This document shows positions 55,440-64,000 of a DNA stretch of 64,000 bases, one piece after another. The stretch lies in the NCBI GenBank assembly GCA_003640385.1, contig RCAB01000020.1, positions 248,001 through 312,000 of the forward strand. Reading direction: 5' to 3'. Under the pieces are notes generated by a model, which had not been told where the DNA came from, made no database searches, and saw nothing but the letters and a program-made list of their open reading frames with translations. The translations under genes were made by a program, and so were the position numbers. This DNA is from Setaria digitata. Taxonomy: Eukaryota; Nematoda; Chromadorea; Rhabditida; Setariidae. Position 1 is the first letter of the stretch; each line of letters opens with the position of its first letter.

Positions 55440-58400
55440 AATTAATATCTCTTAATTATCACCATGAAAAGTACTAAAATGAAAAGGCCATCAAATATCT
55501 TGTGCAGTAGGAAACCCTAACAAGATGACTACAGAATTCATCTTGAGGCAGTTCCAACACTTTTTTATATTGAGAATGCTTCATTATCATGTATGCATTT
55601 CAGGGAACTGATATCATCGCTGTGTTGTGGATGCTATAGCTGAAGAGTTAGTTAGCAAGTAAATTTTGAGAAAAAAGGTGGTTGAAATTCTCCAGTTGTG
55701 TGATTTAGGTTTGCATCCCGAAAACTGTGATTTTTTTTTTTAGACTGTGGCATTATCACCATCCTTTAACTCATATTTTCGAAGTCATTTATCTTTCTTG
55801 ACTTAGACTCATTCTCTTGCGGAAGCAATAGAGTTTTTCTCTTCAGAGTATGACGATTCAGTATATCTTAATTCTTCCAAATTGGGATCGAAATTTAATT
55901 TAGCTCTTTCATTCTCCTAATCCTATAAAACTGGTATGAATAATGACGTATTGAGGTGAATGATATAACTCTTTTAGAACTTCCTTCATCATTTCACTAC
56001 TTGAGCTTGTACTGGTTGAAGTTTTTATGTTATGGCAATTCAGTATCCTCTGCAAAATTCAAGTTTTTGAAAGGTTGTGCATTTTTTATTTAATTTTCAT
56101 AGTAAACGCTGCAGTAATGCAGTATTGATAGTATCTGTTTTTCATATGTAGCCTACTTTTGTACATGTTTCTGATGCTTTATCAGCAAATATATATGTCA
56201 ATTCTTTGCGCTTTTTATAAATGGATGGTGGCAATAGTGATATTGAATACGACGAAATCGTGTTTTATAACTTTGACAATATAAAGAAACAAATCCTCCA
56301 TATATGTGCTTCAAACACATTCTAAACTCTCATCTTTTCGATATTTGAATCTTTAACAAGCATCCTGTTCCACCACTAATTAAAATCCTTAAACTTTTGG
56401 TTTAGAGGAATTGGCGGTGAGATATAAAGAAACTATGTCTGATCGTTCAAATAATGCCTTTCTATGCCATCAACGAATTGCAGTTGCTTCATTTAGGTCA
56501 GGATTTTAAGATGATGTACACTGTCAGTATTTTTTATGCTATTCTGCACTTTCACCAGCTCTGGTAACGATAAAGGATTCAAACGAGTGAATTAAAACTG
56601 AACCCGTGAAAATGGTTATTAAATAAAGTGAATTTGTGCACTCTATGTCCAATTCCTTCTTCTGAAAATCATAAAGCAGAAATATTTAGTTTATATAAGG
56701 TTTAAGTGGGAAGAGTTTAGCTGTATGTATAAGCTATGCTCTTAGTGAAGACTTCGTAATCAGTTACTCTGCCGTTCAATAGAAATTCGGGTTCCATCAT
56801 GTTGATGACAAATACATGAGTACACGAAGCTTAACTCAGCCTTAAAAACAAAGGAATGGAAGGAATTTTGACTGGATTGTTCAATTAACAATGTTTATGA
56901 AATGTGATGATCACTGTAAAATCTTTGGAAATAGGAAAACTAGTCTGAATTGTTACACTGCACTCCTTTCTCACTAATATTATTTAAATTGTTCCATACC
57001 CTTTAAACTAGACCATCGACAAGCATCCGATTACAATTTTTTCTTGCTTTCATAAGCAGTTCTTATGGTGATGATAGTATCTTGGGAAGTGTAGTGTACG
57101 GAGAATGAATCCAGCTATAAATAGTGATTATCTAAAACGTTTCAGTTCACTGCAATCTCGTCTCCAGTAAATCTCGCATTCTGAACGTGGTTATTTCCAA
57201 AGAAAATATGCACTTTTTTCCTGTTCAAGATACAGAATGCCGGTTCTACTTTTCACTGAAGCATCTGCATTGTCCGGAAGAAACTTATAAATAAAAGAAA
57301 TGCTTTAATTAGTTACATCTGTTATTATTCTGTTGAAGAAAGAAGGATTAAATCATTAGATCAGTAAAAAAATGATTTGTTATTTGGATAAGACTATGAT
57401 CCTACTAATTTCCGATATAATCATTTTGTTCTATTTAAAAGGCTAAAATTGTGGTTTAAGTAACCGACATCTTCTAATATTGTGTTCTGTCATTTTGCTA
57501 TTCCTCCGCGAGCATAAGTTGGCTCCATATTCCATTTCTAAGCAATACCCTCCAGACATCAGTTATTTATAAATTGGCAACTTGGCAGTTATGTGTTCCC
57601 GAGCAATATTTTATTAGCTTATATTTAAATTTTCGTCGCTTTCGAAATGCTTCAGAATGGCCGTCTCTTTCTTGGAACTTGTATGTGTGTAAACAGTAAT
57701 ATTTGCTTGACACTTTTTATTTTTAAAATACTATGAAGGATGCCAGTGAGTAAAAGAGTTTAGAGATAATTGGATTGTCATAAGTGATCGAGGAATGAAA
57801 GATTGATTTAATCATCCAAGTTTTTATCGCAATTTACCTGGAGAATTAAGTGGAATGAGTAAGAAAGTGTTCATTGAGAAGCTTTCGATTTCGTGCCCCT
57901 CGGGTATGATAGCACATTCCCCTTTAAATGCTTCTCACATACTTTCTAAACTGCTTCACCCGTCTATTTATTTGTTTCATTTCAATTCATCAACATTACT
58001 TTCTGAATTTACGCTCAAAGGTCATTCGAATTTCCTTTTTAGCAGTTCTTTAAATGCAATTGCAGCAAAGTATAATATTTTTTTATCTACTATTGTCACC
58101 TGTTTAAAGAGCATTGCAAATAAGCGATAATGGATAAAACATGTCAATGAAACAACTATCACTTCTCAAGTTCATATTCAGGATATTTTTACTGAATTTA
58201 AATTTTAAATATGTTGTTCGGTAATGCGGAGTCAATAGAGCGCCTTGAAAAGGGTGGTTTCGCAAAATAATATGCACTCAGGTAGTCCCCTGTCAACTAT
58301 TTATCGTGCGGGAATCTCGGAATGCCACTATTAGGTACCCATTCAACTTTCCAAACGCAACAACACTCAGAATACAACTTCCTCGTATGCTGTTTAATTT

Positions 58401-58740
58401 GCTCAAATAAAAAATTCCCATGATAGCTGTTAAAAAAGAGGAGATATTTCTCAAAATGATTGGTTCACAGAAAACTTGTTGTAGTTTCTTTGCTTCCTGC
58501 TTCATTTCCCTCCTTCTATTTATTTTGAATCCATTTTTTAATTTCTGAAAGAAGGAATCTACAACGAAGCATCATTGATCATTAACAGCGTTTCAATATT
58601 TATTCACCCTGTCAGCAGTCATTTCACCACATTCACATAAGTGGTCTACAGGTGAAACTTACCACAAGTAATACTGACGTCTATTTGGAATACCATTAAG
58701 CTTCTTTTCTCCTTAGTTGAGGTGTAAATTTATTGCAGTT
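55440..58740. other. Intergenic region between SFT2 and the S28 peptidase
   Basis: About 3.3 kb of A+T-rich sequence between two plus-strand genes. It should hold the SFT2 3' UTR and the peptidase promoter. Open frames such as 57855-58130 (plus) and 58293-58505 (minus) show no domain or splice support and are not called. Confidence 0.6.
58731..58738 (+). promoter_or_regulatory. Probable SL trans-splice acceptor of the S28 peptidase
   Basis: TATTGCAG ends at 58738, two bases before the ATG at 58741, with a second CTTAG acceptor about 22 bases upstream (ending 58715). The position suits spliced-leader addition to the first coding exon. Confidence 0.45.
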
Positions 58741-61700
58741 ATGCTACGACAAGTCCTTCTTCTACTTCTCTGTTCGCTAATGTGCCGATGGATTACTGAA
58801 GCAAGCGAACTACCTGTGGACCGTGAAGACTCAACGACAGTACCTTCTCGGTTTTACCTCGAGATATTCCATTCAGAAAATCAAGAGAATGGAGCACATC
58901 GCCGACCTGCACCGCCACCCATTGGCCGCAGTTCGCTGAAGCAAAAATTGGATCACTTCAGTAGCAACGACGGACGAAACTGGAGGCAGGTAGCCTGGCT
59001 CATCGTGATTTCCTTCCTAATGAACGATACTTTCGTTTCTTTACAGCTAACGATTTTGCGGATAAATCAAGAACATTCGCCATTGCAGTTCTACACACAT
59101 AGAAAATCCCCGCAGCAACGTCCAGACGGCGCTGTTTTTCTGGTAGTTGGCGGTGAAGACGGAGCAGACCGTGCCTGGCTATCAAATCAAGGCCTACCGT
59201 ACGTCCAACTTGCAGATCAAATCAACGCTAGTATATTTATGCTTGAACACCGATTCTACGGTAATAGTCGTCCCACCAAGTACCTCTTTAATCAACTTGC
59301 TAATCCAGTATTGTATTCGCCTTTATTCGCTGACTTATTTTCGAACTTGTGCTAGTTTCGGATTTGTCTTTATTTTATTACAGTGAAATGGCAACACATT
59401 TAATGGATACACTCAGCCACAGTGATAATTTACTTTCAGTGATACTTCCGTTCGAAATTTAAAATATCTTAATGCAAAACAGGCGGTAGAAGATATCGAC
59501 AGATTTGTTCAAGAAATGAACCAACGTGAGAGACTGACGAATCCAAAGTGGATTACTTTTGGTGGAAGTTATTCAGGTCAGATCGTAAGTCAGGCTGTCG
59601 CTTACAGCAGCCAAAACACTTTCCAGCACGAATTTGAACTAAATGGGTAATTGAGTTGTTACTACTAGCCTACTGGCCTAGTGCAGCTGCCGCTCCAGTC
59701 ACATTTCCAAGCAAGAGAAGGCAAATGTTTCTGCATCGGCTGAAACATCACCGCCTGCATTCCTTGTGAAACTGATTGGTAAGAAGGAACAGTAGCTGAC
59801 ATTCATTCCTTGTTAGTTAGGTCTTTCTCAGCAGAAAAAACAGGAATTCACTCATCTCTGTTTTACAATTTCCCCTGGTTCAGCTCAGATCTGTTGAAAA
59901 GGAACATTGAAGTGGCCGAAGTTTGCTGCATTTTAAAAAACGAAAAAGAAGAAACTCTCTTACGACAACAGCATACTTTTTCATAGATGAACAATTCTTC
60001 GCAACGTCGGCTCCAAAAATACATCTCTAAAAGGCCTACTTCAGGTAATTTGGCTGCTTGGGCCCGTGAGAAGCATTCCCGAACCATTCGAGCAGCGGTA
60101 GCCAGCTCGGCTCCTTTGCAAGCTAAACTTAATTTTAAAGGCAAAGTTTTTACCACATTCTTCTTACCTTTCAACAGTTCATATTAAAAAGTAAAAGTGC
60201 ATATATAATTGACCCGACCATAATCACATATAATTCGGTTTACATTTCTTGTAAGCAGTTTTAATGGCTCAACAGGGGAATTACAGAGTTCGAAATGCAA
60301 ATTGAAAAAATTATAAGAAAAAAGGACGTTAAATGTGTAACGATAATACGAACATTGTTCCAGAAGATGCGCGAAATGTCGACAACACTTCCGGGCAGAC
60401 GTGAACTCGTGCGGATATTTAAGTGTGATACCTTTTATATTTGTAAAAGCACTCTTACAGTAGGTCTTCAAAGAAAAGTTGCCAGAAAGGTGATTTGTTC
60501 TCGTTTTTCAGATTAGACGACTCTCTAATTCGGCCAACAGTATCTCAAAAAGATATCGCCAATTTCTTCCTTGTAATCAGTAATTATATCAGTTTCATTG
60601 TAATGCACAGTGGAATCAATGTGGTTCGTCATACAGTTATCACTGCGGCTAGATAATTGTTATTTCTTGCCAACAGTTCTAATGGCTATAATTATTGGCA
60701 TTGTCCTTAAAGTTTCAAAAATTTTTTAGGCTCTCAATTATCAAGAAAATTTAGGAGTAAAAAACAGATCACCGTCAGTTAGTTAGGAACTAGTCCGGAA
60801 ATTCTACAACTTTCCAGAAGGGACACCGCGATTTACTGACACTGGATACAATGTGCACTAAGTTGACACATTCACCGTCGCTGCAATCTATACGGGTACT
60901 AATTGGAATGGTTATGACATCCCAAGGAAAGTCTCCACAATCTGCCATCGATGTTGGCTACGATAGTTTCCTTGAATTTATGCGAGACGAACGCTGGAAC
61001 GCACGCAACGCACAGCGTTAGTAGTTTCCTCTAATTCAGGCTCTGAGCACGAAACAGGAAAAAAATATGGCCGAATAGCCTGAATGACTAGCCGTCTTCT
61101 AAGTTAAAAAAAGTGAACTTTAGATTTACCTGATAAGGTCTAAAATGGAGATTGTTTTAGAGCAAACGTGAAAATGAAAGCGAATATGTGATAAAAACTG
61201 AGAGTGAACATTTTGCAGCTCGAGCATGGCTTTACCAAAATTGCCATGAATTTGGTCATTTCCGAACCAGCGAAGAATTAAATGGCTTGTTCGGTGGAAC
61301 ACTACCCTTGAGGTGTTTTACAGGTTTTAAATAAAATAGTCTATCAGGCTTCCGTAAGGAAAAGTCAGTTTAATTTCTTGAAAATACTTTCAATTGACTA
61401 ACATATTATGTAGTTTTTTCTTGGCTCGTTGCACGGACGTGTTTGGTGGTCATTTCTCTCCCGAAAATACAGAGAAGAGGATCGCTGAAACGAACGAATA
61501 TTTCGGTGGAAATCAACATTTTCAGGTTTGAATATCCAAAAATTGGTCTGTCTTTAAATCTTGGTTTCATAAACTCTTATGGCAGCACATCATTTGAAAT
61601 TTAGAGCTTTGAGGTACATTGCAGGCAACAGATGTAATACTCTCTAATGGCTCAGATGATCCGTGGACCTTGCTTGGAGTATACAGTGGTACAAGCGCTA

Positions 61701-62035
61701 TCGGCAATTACATCGTCTGCATTGAAGGTTTCTTTTTAGACAAGAATTTGTTTCAAATCACACATAATAGCTATTACATTCCTTAGCCTTAGCCTAGAAG
61801 GAACATATATTAGCAGCATGGACTGAGAGAAATAAAGAACATTGTTATTGTCATTCAAAATATTTGATGAAGCAAATAATGAGAATTATTTTTGAGGATT
61901 TCAGAGACACTAATGAGTGAGATTGCAGGAACAAGCCACGTAGCCGATTTTTATCCGCCGAGCAATTCTGATTCCAACGCATTAAGAGCGGCACAATATA
62001 GGATAATAAAAATGATTCAAAAAATTGTGTTGTAA
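58741..62035 (+). CDS. Serine carboxypeptidase, peptidase family S28 (prolyl carboxypeptidase-like)
   Basis: S28 enzymes are secreted or lysosomal serine peptidases that remove residues after proline. Eleven exons give 517 residues: 58741-58989, 59047-59279, 59440-59576, 60045-60140, 60287-60422, 60512-60599, 60818-61016, 61219-61312, 61414-61525, 61625-61727 and 61929-62035. A signal peptide (MLRQVLLLLLCSLMCRWI) and the S28 opening LKQKLDHFSS come first. Then follow AVFLVVGGED, MLEHRFYGNSRPT, the nucleophile site WITFGGSYSG (Ser, split by an intron), AAVASSAPLQAKLNF, RAWLYQNCHEFG, SNGSDDPW (catalytic Asp before Pro-Trp) and GTSHVADFY (catalytic His). The full triad suggests an active enzyme. 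It belongs to the nematode K12H4.7/PCP group by layout. The intron at 60141-60286 uses a GC donor. The first intron (58990-59046) is stop-free and of length 3n, so its removal is the less certain part of the model. Confidence 0.92.
60141..60286 (+). other. GC-AG intron in the S28 peptidase
   Basis: Exon 4 ends CTTAATTTTAAAG and is followed by GCAAAGTTTT. The acceptor TTACAG precedes AGTTCGAAATGC. This phase-1 join gives LNFKEFEMQIEKI, matching the spacing of S28 proteins. No GT donor in phase was found. GC-AG introns are a known minor class. Confidence 0.6.
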
Positions 62036-62965
62036 TTGTTCAGCTGATTGTATAAATAGTTCAGAGTACTTACTTTCAAATGAGTGCACTTTATTGTTCA
62101 TCGTGCAGTTTCATCTGAGATTTTTACTTCTTCCATTTCAATTGATCTTATCACGATTGGCATTTCAGGAATCAAGCCGCTTGTCAAGAATTAAATGTAC
62201 CTATTTAAACTAAATTCAGCTGATAGCATTTTCCACTTTTCTTTCATATCTCTTGTTTCTCATGTTCCATATCCTCCCAAAGTTCTGGTAGCAGCTTGAA
62301 AGCTGAATAATTTTAACAACATAGTTAATTCAGCGTCAATTATACTAAAGTTTCAGCAAGGAGTCTAAGTGCTTTCCAGAAGACTGTGAAGAGCACAGGT
62401 ATCACATGAAATGATGCCCAAAATGAGACATGATCCGACTAGCAAAATATGTCGCAAAACTGGATTATTGGGAATGGCTTCCCCTTAAATTTAATAAAAA
62501 AAAAAAAAAATGAAAGGAATGCTGGGAACGGTATGCTTTGCTGTGACACATCATTGACACTTGTAGACTTATTCTGAAGCGATGGAACGATTTCAGCTGA
62601 ACAATGAAATGACTACTTTATCTGCCCGCTAGTTATTCATTCGTCATGACAAACTAGTAATTATACTGTAGTTCATTGTGACATATTTGAAAGTAAGCTT
62701 TGTAGGAGCACCGTTGTGATAATAAATATATGATAGTGTACGGAATAATAACTGTACAAATAGCATTTCAATGCACTTACTTTCTTCACTTCACCGTCTT
62801 ATCACTCTTATCAGTCAGTAATAAATTTCACCAGTGAAGTTTAAATGTTTATCCAGTCCAGCATTCACATTCAGCTTCATCAAGTAATACCAATGTCCTT
62901 TCTAAAAAACGACAATTCATTTGAAATTATTCTGTTTTCTGTTGTTTATCTCTGATTCAAAGCAC
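62036..62965. other. 3' flank of the S28 peptidase, no gene seen
   Basis: About 0.9 kb of A+T-rich sequence after the stop codon, with an A-tract near 62496-62510. No coding frame or RNA gene is recognised. Confidence 0.6.
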
Positions 62966-63159
62966 TTAGATTGCAAGGAACGCATCGCAGAAATCAAAAG
63001 ATTCTTTACTAAACTCATCCACTTCAGAAGCATTAACTGTGATTGTCATCAGTGGTGATTCGCAATCAGCAATGTATTCAATTTTGTGACAGAAGTGGAG
63101 CTGACTCCATGAAAGGATTACCATTTCTTTCACAGTATTAAATTCTTTAGCAGCGGCAT
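62966..63159 (-). CDS. Candidate last exon of an unknown gene (minus strand)
   Basis: A minus-strand frame enters in phase 1 after AATAG and reads DAAAKEFNTVKEMVILSWS, then ...FCHKIEYIADCESPLM, and closes FDFCDAFLAI with TAA at 62966-62968. The frame is open for about 66 codons upstream of the stop. Its composition (acidic, few Arg, mixed hydrophobic) looks like real protein, unlike neighbouring random frames. I do not recognise a family. The acceptor lacks a good pyrimidine tract and no upstream exon was found, so it may be a fragment. Confidence 0.33.
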
Positions 63160-63458
63160 CTATTACTTAGCCCTTTTTTGTCCGGAGAATTTAAACGACT
63201 TTTCAGAACCACACTAGTTCATCCCTTCTTCTACTTCTTGTACTTTCTTTTTCCTAAGCTATGTCTTTTCTACACACTTTACGGGTGCACTGTGTTAATA
63301 AAATAATACATGCAACTGAAAATTAAATTAGGGGTAATCAGGTAATATAGGTACAGCAACTTGGTATGTATTTTTAAATTTCAGATTTTGCTCTAAAGCA
63401 ATTTCGTCCCTAATTTAAATAATCCAGATAACTAGCTAGGACAATGGTGTCCTAACAG

Positions 63459-63695
63459 ATGCACTGTTCACTGGTCGAATTACTTGCTAGAGATGAGAGG
63501 AAAACTCATCGAAAAGTATGTGATGAAAGTGGATTCAGTGTAACTACACGTGTAAGTGCAGCGTAGTTAGATATTGCAACAACTTATATATTCCATATGT
63601 TCAGATTCACTCGTTAAATCAAGTGACAGTGATGAAGAAATCTCACGGAAGACACAAGTCAATACATGACACGTCAAAGCATATCGACAGCAAAT
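63459..63695 (+). CDS. Candidate small gene, first two exons (plus strand)
   Basis: CCTAACAG ends at 63458 and is followed directly by ATG, like the SL acceptors of other genes here. Exon 1 (63459-63551) reads MHCSLVELLARDERKTHRKV and ends at a strong donor ACACGT|GTAAGTGC. Exon 2 starts at 63605 after ATATGTTCAG and ends at AAAT|GTAAGATC (63695). In the phase set by GTAAGT it reads IHSLNQVTVMKKSHGRHKS. With a donor two bases earlier (C|GTGTAA) it would read HSLVKSSDSDEEISRK and stop soon after, making a small protein. I do not recognise the product, and it may continue beyond the window. Confidence 0.35.
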
Positions 63696-63810
63696 GTAAG
63701 ATCCGCTTATTTACTTCCCTAGCAGTATTAGAAATTTGCAAACGAGGAAACTAAGTTGTGAACTACTTGCAAATGAAGTTGAAAACCTGATATGTGTTGT
63801 AAATGAATAA

Positions 63811-64000
63811 ATATTACCACTTATTATCAATCAATCTCGTCCAAATAATGCGAATGGTACGGGAAATGAAATGTATTTGGTCTCAACGCAGCGCGTACGT
63901 CATGTCATCTCTTGCTTCCTCGGTGTCGGAAGGATGATTGTCCTTCGCGATAATTTACTCATCACTAATTGGTTCGATGGTTTTGTGACGAGAATGAAGG
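63811..64000 (+). CDS. Open coding-like frame running off the window end
   Basis: From 63811 the plus frame is open to the last base. It includes an ATG at 63871 giving MYLVSTQRVRHVISCFLGVG and later LRDNLLITNWFDGFVTRMK. The segment is richer in G+C than its flanks and reads like protein. No splice acceptor was found just upstream, so it could be a first exon with ATG at 63871 or a shifted exon of the candidate gene at 63459. No family is recognised. Truncated by the window. Confidence 0.28.
   Translation, partial: MLPLIINQSRPNNANGTGNEMYLVSTQRVRHVISCFLGVGRMIVLRDNLLITNWFDGFVTRMK

Noticed and set aside
57855..58130. 91-codon plus-strand open frame
   Set aside because: Composition typical of A+T-rich chance frames; no splice signals or known motif.

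Overview
This window looks like a piece of a nematode chromosome, most likely from a clade III (spirurid or filarial) worm. The sequence is A+T-rich, genes are split into many small exons by short introns, and 3' splice acceptors of the form (T)nCAG sit 0-20 bases ahead of several start codons, as expected for spliced-leader trans-splicing. The best-matching architectures are nematode or general metazoan ones: LRP-1/megalin, SFT2, ZC3H15 and an S28 peptidase. The clade assignment is inference. No rRNA, tRNA, transposase or CRISPR array was recognised.

Layout. (1) 10-7645, minus: a secreted protein of about 1,130 residues with four von Willebrand factor A domains in about 25 exons. (2) 7646-12841: intergenic, with two orphan exon-like pieces. 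(3) 12842-43818, minus: a giant LDL-receptor-related protein of the LRP-1/megalin type. LDL-A repeats occur in clusters of 6, 8, 10 and 11, separated by EGF modules and eight YWTD propellers, followed by a transmembrane segment and a tail with an FxNPxY endocytosis signal. Its signal-peptide exon was not found. (4) 43819-50733: non-coding as far as I can tell, probably the 5' intron and promoter of the LRP gene. (5) 50734-53661, minus: a ZC3H15/DFRP1-type CCCH zinc-finger gene, modelled completely in nine exons (406 residues). (6) 54552-55439, plus: a four-helix SFT2 Golgi-traffic protein in three exons (167 residues). (7) 58741-62035, plus: an S28 serine carboxypeptidase with an intact triad in eleven exons (517 residues). 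(8) 62036-64000: three weak coding candidates that may belong to small genes partly outside the window.

There is no operon-like logic between neighbours. Genes 5 and 6 are divergent and share an 890-base interval. Functional themes are endocytic uptake and vesicle traffic (LRP, SFT2), extracellular or lysosomal proteins (VWA protein, S28 peptidase) and translation-linked GTPase control (ZC3H15).

I found no clearly novel system. The notable observations concern gene structure: a 28-base intron, an AT-AG and a GC-AG intron, a 27-base tandem duplication that doubles a 3' splice site, an inverted exon-fragment duplication, stop-free introns of length 3n, an assembly-type 87-base duplication around an N, and orphan exon-like segments.
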